Assembly (NCBI GenBank): GCA_037447655.1
Contig: JBBHKE010002188.1
Span: 25,787-89,786, forward strand
Reading direction: 5' to 3'
Source: Zygnema cylindricum
Lineage: Eukaryota; Streptophyta; Zygnematophyceae; Zygnematales; Zygnemataceae
DNA length: 64,000 nt
Part shown: piece after piece, positions 45,926 to 58,058 of the stretch
Layout of the letters: each line of letters starts with the position of its first letter
Position numbering within the stretch: position 1 is the stretch's first letter
Made by a program: the position numbers and the translations under genes
Notes under the pieces: model-generated
Databases searched by the model: none
What the model was told of the DNA's origin: nothing
What the model saw: the letters and a program-made list of their open reading frames with translations, nothing else

Positions 45926-46012
45926 TAGCTAACATAACTAGAACCCCTTAAAACCCCCCATGTCGGTGGAGCACATCGAGGGAGGTCCAAATAAAGACCA
46001 CTATCCTCAATG
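45926..46012. other. Short spacer between two TIR elements
   Basis: Contains a fragment resembling LINE sequence (ACCCCTTAAAACCCCCCATG at about 45942-45961). No gene. Confidence 0.4.
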
Positions 46013-46226
46013 CACTGTTCATCGCTATTAGTGTGGATGTTTCTTTTGCCACTTAAAACATATTTTCGCCGTGCACACGTGTCTGATTGCCAATCGGAGG
46101 CTGCCAATAGGAAGTTAAGAATCTTGCCTTCCAATAGCAACTATCGGATTGACAATTAGTCAAGTGTGCACAAAAAGATGTTTTAATTGGCGAAAAAACC
46201 ATTAACACCAATAACGATGGGCGATG
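46013..46226. mobile_element. MITE, family C (foldback type)
   Basis: The right end CCAATAACGATGGGCGATG is followed by TA; the left end is CACTGTTCATCGCTATTAGTG, flanked by TG rather than TA. The interior halves pair (GTGCACACGTGTCTGATTG against CAATTAGTCAAGTGTGCAC). 214 bp, no coding capacity. Confidence 0.72.
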
Positions 46227-46230
46227 TAAT

Positions 46231-46488
46231 GTTGTGTATCGGTAAATTTTTTGTTGCAATGAATCCGATAGCCGATATCGTCGTTATGGGTAAGGAAAGC
46301 AATACTTCGTTATTGTTATCGGTAAGGGATAATCGGACAATCAAATGCATTATAACCAATACTCAATATAACCCTGGGGGGAAAGGGTTTTGAACAAAAA
46401 ATAGTTGCAGAACTTCCTGCATATCGATTATCGGTAGGTCAAAAAAGGTTCATATTTTTTACCGGGAAAAAGGCTACTGATACACAAC
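46231..46488. mobile_element. Short TIR element with TGTATCGG-type ends
   Basis: GTTGTGTATCGGTA at the left and its near-perfect inverted copy (TACTGATACACAAC) at the right, 258 bp apart. It starts 3 bp after the family C MITE. No target duplication is evident and no gene. Similar words occur near 37045 and 42590. Confidence 0.5.
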
Positions 46489-47849
46489 ACTACCAACAGC
46501 CATAGCAGCAATAACAAATCGAAGAAGTACGGATGCATGCATACGCTGTGTATACAGATAACCCTGATAGTAAAAAGAAATGAGTCATTTTTGCAAAAAA
46601 TGCGATGATGGTAAAACCAGTTGTGATGGTCAGAAGGTGGAGGGGAAATATCAACATAACAACGCTGCAGTAAATTAACAAAGACCTCACAGCAACATAC
46701 TAACAACATACCAACATACACTCCAACCAGCGCCGATCAAAAGAACGGGAGAGACTTATCCAATGGCCAACCAATCAAAATCTCCATCGCCATAATAAAA
46801 TAATTATCCATTGCATCTTGGCACGACGAGGTTGAGCTCCAGGATATTATAAAAACCAGTGAGATAGGTCAATGACCATTTATAGGTGGGTTGCTAAACC
46901 AGTCTGTTTTTTCATTTTTTGTCTCTCCTCTTTGCTGAAGGACTTTTAGTTGTCATCCTTCGAAATTCAACAACATGAAGAATCATATAACCAGAAAGTT
47001 CATAATTTGCTGGATTGACAAAAACCATCAGTTATTTAAATCCTACAGGCATGGCTGACTTCTTTTGAAGGGTCATCGGCTTTAGAGGATACTATCTCAC
47101 CACATGGCTGACTTCTTTTGAAGGGTCATTAGCTTTAGAGGATACTATCTCACCACTACACCGCCGGTGGTTATTAGAGTTAAACATTTGTCACGCAGAA
47201 AGGCATTCTAACTCTGTGATGGATCGTCGGATTTTTTTTTCTGAGGCAAGCAATCAAAAGGTAACGGTCGTTCCTTTCGATCGAGGTGTCAATATGCGAC
47301 TGCCCGGAAAATGTTTACCTCCAAAAACAAATGGGTGGTGTAGTCAATTTTTCACCAAGTTTATTTATATTTTCTCTTTACGCGCTCATTATCATCAATT
47401 TCACATACATGATCTATTCCTGCGACAACTTAAATTACAGTAATTGTATAATTTTCTGTGCTTATGCACACCACACTTGTGCATCCAATATTTTTGACCA
47501 ATGACAGAGCCTTTATTAAAATATTGCCACTCCCACATCAATTGGTACACCAACCGTTGTAACAAAAACCACTAGTGCCCAGTTTTCTAAAAACATATCC
47601 TAAAAACCCAAAAAAAAAAAAATGTATATATATATATCAAGGATTTACTCTCATAAAGTTCCAACCCATCATTCACCTACATGAACCATAACCATAAAAC
47701 AGGACAGTGACTACTCTGTTACTAAACGAGATTAGTGCAAATATATAAGATCCTACCTACAACTTATGTTAAATCCCCATACCAACTCCTCTTAAGTTTA
47801 TTCCTTCCTTCATACTGAAAAACTTCGTACACAATCGTCCTATTAAGAC
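46489..47849. other. 3' flank of the transporter gene, no gene recognised
   Basis: AT-rich DNA with a 53-bp tandem duplication (see 47051-47156), short A-rich runs and a TA run at 47623-47637. The transporter 3' UTR and polyadenylation site should lie in about 47600-47849, but no site can be assigned. Confidence 0.55.
47051..47156. repeat. 53-bp tandem duplication (two copies)
   Basis: ATGGCTGACTTCTTTTGAAG starts at 47051 and again at 47104; the units differ by two bases. It does not look coding. Confidence 0.9.
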
Positions 47850-50800
47850 CTACTGGTAAAATTCATAAGTAGATGCCTCGACAATAATCTGACGAAGACC
47901 ACCGATGCAAGACGTAATCATAAGCAGAAATCCGAGAACGATGCAGATCTGCAAATCAAACAAACAATTACGATTAAGAAAATGAAATGAAGTTATTGAT
48001 GTGTGTCAAAAGAGAAGGGAACAATTAAGAACATGAAGTCAGATTGTTAATGAGAATGCTCAGAGAGAAGAGAAAATAGCTTCCAGAAGAAACAGAAGAA
48101 GGAAACAGAAAAAGGAAATAGAAGAAGGAAATAGGAGAAGGAAATAGAAGAATGAAATAGAAGAAGGAAATAGGAGGAAATAGAAGGAAATTGGGGTAGC
48201 GTACCCAGTTAACGGTCCAGGAAAGACTAAACATTTTCGGCTTGTGGATACAAAGCCAAAGGATGCACGGCATGAAATATGTCGTTGGGGCAAAAGCGAA
48301 ACCTCCAAAGAATCCAAGAAGAGCTGTTTTGACAAAAAAATGTCCATTGTGGTGAGCCATTTTGGTTTCTAGTTCTATTTTCCATTTGAAGTTCCAAATA
48401 AAAAGGGATTGAATGGGAACAGGTTCACAACTACCAAATGCTCTCTGCTCTTAAGACATTCATAGAAAGCAACTTAAGATTTGGATACAATCACCGTAAA
48501 AGAGAAAACAAACTAAAAGCAAGAGCTTTTGGGTAATTGGACCAGAGATATGACCAAAACGTTAATTTCAGCGATGATACGACCCTTACTGCCAACACAT
48601 TAGTATTAAAAAAAAAACAATAGGACTACCAGCTCAGCGATTCTGGAACACTTTTGGGTATACAATCATACCTCCAAAGAAGGGAATCGTGCAACCGACG
48701 AAGCACGTGAAAGCTGAAACAAAGGAGGAGAAAAAATTGTACAATTTAGCATTGAACTGGGAATACATTATACTGGTGGAGATAGGAGCTGAGCTGTACT
48801 AAGATTGCAATGTGTTCGGTACCAGAATATATAGTAGGCAAAAAAATAAGATCGGAACAACAGATCTGACAATGGCGTAAGAACAACAACACCTTCGAGA
48901 GAGTAGAGACTTTTTTGTTTAGGAAGCTTAATATAAACAAGGGTAGTACAAAAAGATCCTTACCAACATATAGGGTTCGTTCCACGATGCGAAGAATAGC
49001 TCCAGGCATGAGCTTCAGCTTCATAATAAGAACATACTCGATCATATCAAACACCGGCATGGAGTATATCTGTTGCCAGAGAGTTAAGGCATAAAGATTT
49101 TTATAAAAGTTAAACCATTATTTAGAAAAGAGGAAAAAAAAGGGGAGGTCGGGGGATCATAAAACTGAAAATATAGACATAATAATCGAAGGTGAACAAC
49201 AACTACAATTCAGACGTAACAAGAACCCAATTTTCTGTGAAATAGGAAAGATCTATGCACGAGCACCAGTAAAAGTACAGACCAAAAAGAGCCTGATAAA
49301 AAATATCAACCATATTCCACACGAGAAGATACTAATTCAAGGAGAGAAACAGGAGAGGAAGGAACAACTAAGAGGAGGGAGACAGTAGGAAGGAGGGAGG
49401 GGAAGAGGGAGGAAAGGGGAGAGAGTAGGAGAGGAAGAGAGAAGCATTCTGCTAAGAAAAACAAACCTGATAGCTCCCGAGTACATGAATAAACACCATA
49501 AAGTTGCCCACAGCAACAATCCATCTTGGCTTTCCGACTGTTAACAATACGTTAGACCCAACCTTGTTTCCAAAGGCCCAATAACCGGCAAAGGCAACAC
49601 AGAAATAGCAGTAAGCGACAAGAATATAGGCTAGAACCACTCCTCTCCACATAGGTTTTTTCGAAGGTCTGTCTTCAGTTGAAGGACTGCAGGCGAGATC
49701 AAGAAAGATAACCATGATGTCAACTGAAGTTTATGGCAGTTTGGCCTAGAAATGGGGTAAAAATTGGAACTAGTTCGAGGTTGATTGAAGTAGGTGGTTA
49801 GTAATTGGTTAGAAGTTGGTTAGAAATCAATAGAAATTTGTTTGGAATGCTCTTTACGGTTACATCACATATTTTCATTGCTAGGCGTTAGGAGTTTTCA
49901 AGGATGCCTTAGAATCGCTGTAAATTATTTGTTACAGATGTATTTGCTATATATTTTCATCTATTAGAGAATGGTGACTCAAGATGTGAGAGTGTATGTT
50001 TGAAGTCAAAATGAAAGTTTTATAGAATAGAAAACATAATCTAAATACTCCAAAGAAAAAAGTGCTGTCCAAATCAACAAAAAAAAAAAAAAAAAAAACA
50101 AATGCCTTTCCAACTTTCAGTTTTCAAACGATCTCTTCAGCGACGAACTCACCGAATTAGTGCATTATTTCTCATTCAAAATAAATAAACAAATAATGAA
50201 GAAAAACGAACAGGAGCATAACTCACATTGTCGCTTGAATTTCAAGGACCACATTATGACCTGCATAAGCGAATGCTACCGTCCCAAGCGCGTTAAATAC
50301 TCCAAAAACATTGTCAGGCGTACTATTTTCTGGTGGTAAATGGTAACTAACATCTTCGATCTTTCCTTGATTTAGAGATGTGCCAAAGGCTATGGTTGAA
50401 TATCTGCAAAACATTGTAGTCAAATTGTCTGGATTACTAAGGAATTTTGAAATCATACCGGAAGATGATAGCACAATCAGAATATCAACAGCAGTACTGA
50501 GAAACATCAAGCAAGAAAATGTGTGTTTTCTTTGTTAAAGAATTTGCGGGATACTAGGGAGCAAATTTTTGTTAAATGTATAAACCACACGCTGGAGCAA
50601 TAAGTGCCCAACTGCCACAGAAGAGTTTCAAAAGTACGATTTTGAACAGATAAATAAGAGTGTGTGAGGTCACTCACGCGATAGACATAACCGCAGCTGC
50701 GAAGGAAATGAAGGAAATAGAGTTGAAATTTGGAAGCTGAAACATAAAAGACAGGTAATTTCCATCTGTCAGTTAGCTCTTAAAGCAAAAAAAATACTTA

Positions 50801-53800
50801 AGAATTAATTAAAGATCTTTATCTAAGATCTAACACAGCTTCCATTCATTCAACTCCGACAAACACTTAATAGGGTAATTATCCGAGCGCTATCACTGGC
50901 GTTACTGACCAGTAATCACAGTCATCGTACACAAACTGTACCATTTCTACAAAATCATAATCCTTTTCTGTGCCATTACCAGTACCGCCAGTGATAGCGC
51001 TCGTATAATCACCCTATTGTGTACACAAACTTCTTCTCTGTTTAATCAAGGCACCCAAATGAAAGGTTGAGTAGCGAAGAGCTTACCTGTGACAAAAATA
51101 CCTGAATAGCTCCAAAAACGATAATCCATTTGGTTAGGCTTATTTCAGTGCAGTCATGACCAACGCATACTAAATCATAAAACCGTTTAAGAGACGATCC
51201 TCCAGTGACCATGTATACAATTCCAATTCCGACCTCCACGATCAGTTGCTGGGGAACCAAGATCCATAGCCCAAGTCTTGGACCTGAATTAAAAAAATCC
51301 CCGATATATTTAGAACATCAGTTCTCCATAGTTGCGTGAGAGAAACCATGGCAATAACAGAACCAAGCACAGCAACCGAAAAATCGGCAAAAAGAAAACG
51401 AGTTCTACAGAAAGTTGTTGATATCAGCATTGAGTGAAGCAAAAAAATTGAAATAAAACCTGGCGACAGACGTAAAAAACTAAGATTAATCATAAAGATA
51501 TCCATCCTTAGACCAGAGCACCAGAATCAGGAGCCGAACCAACCAAATAAACACAGTGAATAAGGTAAAAGGAAGATAACTGTAAAATTTAGATTGTATT
51601 AAAAAAAATGATTGCACCAGAAAGTAGTGCACGAAATATGGAGATTACCTAAGGCGTACTGGGCCAATTCATGATATCGATCAAATCGTTTACCAGGAAC
51701 CATCTCATGCATTTCTACCATTTGCCACAGAGTGAAAAGCGTTATCGCCCATGAAAGGACGAGAACGACAGTTCCCCAACCCCTGTACATACATTACAAA
51801 AAATACAAGAGTTATTTGTTGCTTATTGCTCACATAGTCATCTCAACGGTATTCATCCAGAATTGACAAGCAACTGTTAATGATACTTACAATAATTTAA
51901 AGTAATTTCATTTCAGGCACAGTTCGTAAAATTTTAATATAAGATTATACAGCAACACAACTTGTTCAAAAAAAGAAAAGAGAAACAAAAATTAAAGTAA
52001 ACATTTGAATAACATATGCAAGTACAAGGAGATGAAGATAAAGAAATTACATTTTTAAAATTACTTGTCAAACACAAATGCCCGGAAATTCATTGATTGA
52101 AATGAATGGCATCTAGATATAGAGTCATCGCACAAATTATACCTTTACAAATAACATGAGGCCAAGCGCACACACTACTCTAAAAAGACCACACAACCAC
52201 TGACTAAACCAAAGCCTCTCAATAAACCACACTCACCACTCTAAATAAACCATTGCACTGGGAAGGCCCAAAACTCCCGCCCCCACCATGGCGGTAATAT
52301 TATGGAAGGCCGAATACCACCATTTGGCGTTTCTCGAGCCCGTGACTGGAAGCCAATCCTCCGGCCTTTTGCTTTTTTCAACATCTCCATAGACCTGCAA
52401 ATGCAAGAGCACAGAACCAAGCAGAAATATAAGTACTACGTTAATTTTGATAAGAAGAAAATTAGTATTTGGTATATCGCCTTCAATCAACTTTGTTTTC
52501 ACACTAAAATTAAACCCAGTCGCGACTTCTCGACTATAGCTTTGGATTTCTGTATATAAAAAACCAGAAATTGGTTCCACGTGTACGTTTCAGTTGATAC
52601 TTTCCAACGCCGTACAAAACTGGTTTTCGTCGTTTACGGCTTTGTAATTACGTCACGGGTGACTCCAGGATCTTATGGCCGTCTAATTTGTTTTTTCGGA
52701 CGGCCAAGCCTTGGCCCTCTCACGAGCAAACTCATGTGCAATGACGTTGGCGGCTTTAGGAGTTTTTCATTCGTTTGCCAAACAGTACTTTGGAAACTTT
52801 TAAAAGTAAAAGAACAAAACTTTCCACACTCAAGAACAAAGCAAACCAAATTTAGGAACTATGGGAGTACCGGCATTGTGATGGGAAAAAAATGTCAATT
52901 TTCAAATTTGAATGGAAGAAAGCCATTCGAAGGTCACAGATATGCAAAATCGTCTTCATAAAACCAGGCGATACCCAAACACGACAAGATAATTCAGCTG
53001 AGTCAAGTTCATAGCAGAATCAAAGCTAGAGAACCGAAGAATTTCACAAGAAAATGATATAACTGAATCAAAAATCAATAAATTAATAATAATGGTACTT
53101 TATGTTGGAATTCGTAATTCCACTATACTATTGAATCACTTTTTTTCGTACGATACTTCATGACATTTAAGTCCTTGAACACTAAGTCTTAAGTGTATCA
53201 TTTTATTTAGTGTTCCTGTACTTGTTTGTACATAATGATGTTGCGTAGAAAGATTCCCACTAAAACATTTAGAATCTTTCTACCTAGCTGTAACTCCACT
53301 TCTAGATGTACCTTGATTAGTCAATAGTTCCACTTATTAGATGTACCTAAATTAGTTGTACCTTCCTTAGTTTTACCTCCACTTAGTATAGTGCGTCGTA
53401 CACGCTTGAGTTCATCTATAAAAGTCAAGCGTCTCACAATGTCTATTATTAAAAAATTCTTTTAACATTTTGAACTTAAGTTCACGACAGTCTTTTTGTC
53501 CTTGCTGTCCTTTTACTTTTGTACTTTGTACTTTTTTCTTGTTCTGTACCTTTAAATCATTTTCTTTGTTATGGCCGCTAATTTATTACTTTATAAGATG
53601 CAAAATAAGGAAATTAGATGAATTAGTAAAGAAAACAATTGGTTATCGGTACAGAAAAACAAAATTATAACTAGCACCATGAAAAAACTGATCTCAAACA
53701 TCTGAGACAAGCCAAAGACAAAATTTACGAGTCAATGATAAGAACTGACAAGCCATTTGACTGGTTATACAGAAGCTTGGAAACAATTAAAGAATACGGA

Positions 53801-53855
53801 AAAATTAAAGAAAAAACAAAGCAAAATTGCAACAGAAGATTACCTCATCTGCCAT
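47850..53855 (-). CDS. Lysine/histidine-type amino-acid transporter (LHT, AAAP family)
   Basis: Complete gene for a plasma-membrane proton/amino-acid symporter of the plant LHT class (AAAP family). Exons: 53844-53855, 52237-52394, 51649-51782, 51087-51283, 50678-50736, 50227-50403, 49467-49686, 48964-49069, 48672-48713, 48205-48323, 47850-47948. They join in phase into 1323 nt, 440 residues plus TAG, close to the usual 440-450 of LHT proteins. All introns are GT-AG. Exon 1 codes only MADE; I chose it because its GAG/GTAATC donor joins in phase to the VYGDVEK exon. Family signatures: [89 protein letters not shown] and [13 protein letters not shown]. About ten hydrophobic segments fit the fold. 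No lesion is seen, so it is probably functional. Substrate range cannot be told from sequence. Confidence 0.95.
48078..48195. repeat. GGAAATAGAAGAA-type minisatellite in transporter intron 10
   Basis: Eight or so imperfect purine-rich units of about 13-15 bp, ending 10 bp from the exon 10 donor at 48205. On the coding strand it is a pyrimidine-rich tract. Confidence 0.85.
49326..49450. repeat. GA-rich tract in transporter intron 7
   Basis: Purine-rich (GGAGAG/GGAAGG) on the plus strand, hence CT-rich in the pre-mRNA, lying 17 nt inside the donor end of the intron. Confidence 0.8.
50873..51014. mobile_element. Small MITE in transporter intron 4
   Basis: Left GGGTAATTATCCGAGCGCTA and right TAGCGCTCGTATAATCACCC ends are inverted with two mismatches; the inverted repeat runs for about 30 bp inward to CACTGGCG. 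TA flanks both ends (50871-50872, 51015-51016). 142 bp, non-coding, 72 bp downstream of the splice acceptor side of exon 4 in plus coordinates. Confidence 0.82.
53104..53471 (+). repeat. Possible solo LTR in transporter intron 1
   Basis: Begins TGTTGGAATTCGTAATTCCA, contains CTATAAAAG at about 53417 and ends near TTTTAACA, the layout of a copia-type LTR. No target duplication and no second copy in the window, so this is tentative. Confidence 0.35.
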
Positions 53856-56397
53856 GGCCGATATAAAAACGAAAGTGAAGAGTCGGCAGTTCGAAAAGTT
53901 TCGGTAACTTCAAGAGTTAAAAATATATGTTAGACAAAAAGACAACCGTAAAAACTGTTGCTGCAATGCACAAAGACGAAATTCAAATAGACAGTAGAAC
54001 GAAATCCACAAAATGAAGTCCTTCCGTAGGATAATTCCGGAGAGAAAGAAAATACAATACGAATTCGGAGCAAAATACTGCAGCTATCTCTGTTAAGCTA
54101 CAGCTTTTGCTAGCAATTTTTACTGTTAATTTCCTTGCAATAACTCTACTGTAACTCGACAGCCAAGAATCTCCGGAAGCAAATCAATCAGCTTGCTAAG
54201 CTAGTTCGAGGTCGCTTAATCAAAGTCACAGACCGTGTTGCAATCTTATAAGCGACGGAACGATCTTATGTACTGGCCCAAGACTAGGTTTGGACATGCA
54301 CGTTCACATAAGGCTCGCTTTTTACTAGCTCGTTTCTGTTTCCTATGTGTGAACGCGGAACATGCAATTCGTACAGATATAGTACGAGTGGATCGTTATT
54401 AGCGGCAATGCTTTTTTTCGCCGCTTAGATTTACTTCTAATATGTGCAAGCTTTGTCAGGTTTTTGTCTGACCGTTTGGAACAAAAAGTTGGACTTTTCC
54501 TTCTGATTGGCGGTCTCCAAATGGAAATCTGACATGTGTGCCCAAAGATAAGCTGGTTGAAGTGGAGACATCCACGCTGGTCACTACAAGACATCCGTAC
54601 ATATGTGCAGAAACGGGATGTTGACAGTTTGATAATCATTAAAAGCTATGACAAATTAGCACAGAGTCAACCGTCATGTCAGAATTTCAAAATTTTGACT
54701 TCGGATTTTTTTACCGAAAAGGATAACAATTTACTTTTAACTTCCTTTTTTGGATTTTTTATTTTTTTTTGTCTTTGTTGTTTCCATTGTACTTTTTAGG
54801 GATGATTGTTGAAAGTTGAAATCGCAGATCAAAGGTGCAGTTATATATACGATTAGCTCAAACCCTTAAAGCGTTAATAATCATTGGAATTTTCCAAGCT
54901 ACTCTAAGAATGACGATATACCATTTTTGGATTTAACTGAAGAATTGTTATTTACGTTAGTATGTTATTTTGTTTTAGTTATATACTTTTTTATTTAAAT
55001 GTAGCGTTACTTACATGTAGGAATTGTAAGATCCTTACATTCTACTAGTTCAAACAGATTTGTATGATAGAATCTAACCAAACTATATTTTAAACCTCCA
55101 TAAAATAAATTTTAACAAACTAAAACCCCTTTAGCTTACTTTGGTTCGGTACACTCCAAACCGGGCCGAGTGTTAATCGTGACAAATAGGGCAAGTAAGA
55201 CATATTGTGAGTTGTTTCCATTATGTGGTAAATTGGAATGTAGAGATGTTCCATTGGAATATATAAAGGAAATTTTTATACTATATGATATTGCACCATT
55301 TTGTAATTCGTTTTGACGTACCGAACATGTAAGTACAAGTTCAAATGGTGATATGATTAACATAAAAAACATTTAGACCATACACCGCCTATCAGATATC
55401 GAATGTATCGTGTGTTATATTAGATCAAGGTATAAATATAAGCTTTCAAGGTACAATGCATTTTCCGTGTATTATACAGCTTTGATATTTTACTATAATT
55501 TGATGTGAAACACATCTATGAACATTGGCAAAAATAGCGAAATTGTTGTGAATTTAGAAACAGCCGCAACATCTTGTATTAGTAAATACAATTATATTTT
55601 TACAATGTATCATTGTGATAATGATGTGTTGTCTTTGGCAACATACATTATTATTAAAAGTATAAATATTAAGATGTTTTGATTATTCTCAATTAATCTA
55701 CCATTTTTTTTTTTACTGTTTTACACAAACATTGTTTGTTGTGAGTAGTGAGATATTCATCACACGAATTGAAACAATTTCAATTGCGAATAGGGTAACT
55801 GATGAAAATAATGTTTTTTATGGAGCAGTCAATGTTTTGGCGATCTAACATTTTTATTTACATTTACAAAAACAGCTGGCATAACCGCATTTTTCTCATT
55901 GTCATATGGTCAAATGTATAAAATGATTCAATTGTCAATTTTATATCATAGTACGAATAGTTTTAACGAGATGTATCGACTTATCATACACTGGATTGAT
56001 GAAATACTAAAAGTGACACTATGCACACAACTGTGACAATGTATTAATTTAAGCTTAAAGTTACCATCCAATTTGTTCAGTATCGGCGGCATCAACGTTG
56101 CGGGCAAACTTTTTTGTTGTTTGAAGGCTATACGTTTTTACTTAATTTCCGCCCTAATTAGGAAATTTTCCCAATTCTTCAAATTTAAACTAAAACTTTA
56201 ATAAAAGTTTAGTTTGTTCACACATTTGTACGCGTAGTCATTGTAACTTGGAGTGTAATCGTACGTGTATTTTGAGGGTACCCAAAAACATGCGAATCTT
56301 GGACTCAAGCGAAAACCATAAAGATTACTCATTGAAACAAAATAATAAAAATATAGGCCGCTTGTTTACATTTCAACTTTGTATTTGGTGGTTAAGA
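53856..56397. other. Upstream region of the transporter and gene-poor DNA
   Basis: The transporter promoter and 5' UTR should lie in about 53856-54340. A weak family C relic (GATCGTTATTAGCGGCAATG) is at about 54391. The rest is AT-rich and without a supported gene. Confidence 0.5.
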
Positions 56398-56452
56398 ATG
56401 AGGAAATTGGAAATTAGCTTGTTGCTTATCCAATTTATTTGCATCGCCAAAG
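56398..56452 (+). CDS. Candidate signal-peptide exon (tentative)
   Basis: ATG at 56398 opens MRKLEISLLLIQFICIAK, a basic start followed by a hydrophobic core like a signal peptide, and is followed by a perfect donor AAAG/GTAAGT. A possible second exon begins after the TAG acceptor at about 56910 (A-DCTRLSDGSLVLSL) and ends at TGA, giving only about 36 residues. No family is recognised. It may be chance; the open frame also extends upstream. Confidence 0.2.
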
Positions 56453-57561
56453 GTAAGTATGACTGGGCCGAAGATGTTTTGCATAGAGAACTAATAACAA
56501 TTTTGGCTCATTTATTTGACACAAATTAAGTTTTAAAAATAATCAAACATGCCCAAACAGTTGGACACAATTATAATTATTTATTAGAAATCTGTAAAAA
56601 ACAACACCATAAAACAAAAAAACGAAAAACCATATTCAACCTTTAGAAAAGTGTGAAATTGGGGGTTAAAACGTGCAAACCGCCTCTAAGCGGTTTATGC
56701 TTTAGGGGTGTCAACTTAAACTCAACACTTGTGGCAGTGGGTTCACATAACGAAAAAGAAAAGAAAAGAAAAGAAAAAAATTACAAACGGAAAAGCAATT
56801 TCAAATGTTAAACTTCAATTTCTTAGGAAAACATTTTGCAACGTTTTCTTTCCTGCCCGAACTGTCTTTCCGTACGTTTGGCTTCTTTTCAATCTTTATG
56901 CCAGTGTAGCTGATTGTACAAGGCTTTCTGACGGTAGCTTAGTACTTTCTCTGAACATTCAATGAACTAAAACGGTAAGAATTCGAAAAAGCCAATCATA
57001 AGACGACAAATGGGGAGCTGCAGTACAAAACTGTTGCACGCCCGTATCCGACTATCCGAGTGACAATGTGATCCCCGCCCGGTGACGTTTTCGGCGTGGC
57101 GACGCGAGACCGTCAATGGCAATCAGGAAACCACAAAAGATCCAAACAGTACAGTGGCGCAATAAACCGATTAGAGTCATGACACGTGCCAATCAAAGAC
57201 GCAGCATTGATTCTCATCCTGCCACGTTAATTCTTCGAGCCGCTAGTCAATACGATAGGTTCTCGACGAATCAAAAAACCCGAAATGACGATGCTAAATC
57301 GCGGAGCATGTGTGCGCTGTTTACTGCGGAAAAGCAGCACCTGACACTTGAGATATTTGTGTTATAAAGACTACAGGCTATATGTGCACGTCACGATCTC
57401 TCCCATAGGTGGAGGGAAATATATTATTTTGTCCCTCGTAACCGTACGACCCTCGCAGCTCGAATGGATCTAGGATTTGAAAATTGAAACCGAACCGCAA
57501 CCTAACCCAGCGAGGTTCCGCATGGCGACTACAGTACAGTACTTGCCTGTACTGTACAGTA
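56453..57561. other. Intergenic, no gene otherwise recognised
   Basis: A GC-richer patch lies at 57030-57360 without a recognisable domain. A GTAC palindrome run precedes the MITE at 57530-57560. Confidence 0.45.
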
Positions 57562-58058
57562 CACCGCGCATCGTAATTAGAGTAAATTACTCTAATTCGG
57601 TCGCTCGAAATTTCGACTCTATCACATGAAATAGAGTAAACGATTCTAATTTTTTCATTTTTCTATTTAAGGTAAAATTTAGCATTTTTAATTCTATTAT
57701 AGGTTCGTTTTAAATAATGTAGAGTACGGACGGTGTCAGACCGTGCAAAATTGTACTTTATTAAGTAAAAAAGTACAAATAATGATTTAATACAGGCCGT
57801 TATCATGTATCTGCGTTTTAACAAACCGCGTAGTGCAAACATCATAGAGACGATAAACTGTACGTTTTGCCAAATTCTGTACGGATACCTTATTTACAGT
57901 AGAGGATATTACAGTGCCAAATTAGAGTACTTAAATAAATTAGAGTAAACTTCATAGTTGAAAAGGCTCTATCACATAAATTAGCGTTAATTACTTTAAT
58001 TGTTTTTTCCAGTTTTTGTACTCTAATTTTTTCATTACTCTAATTACGATTCGCGGTG
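57562..58058. mobile_element. MITE, family A, long form (497 bp)
   Basis: CACCGCGCATCGTAATTAG at the left and the inverted complement at the right, TA at 57560-57561 and 58059-58060 within a GTAC target. The interior matches 34979-35596 with an internal deletion of about 120 bp. Confidence 0.88.
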
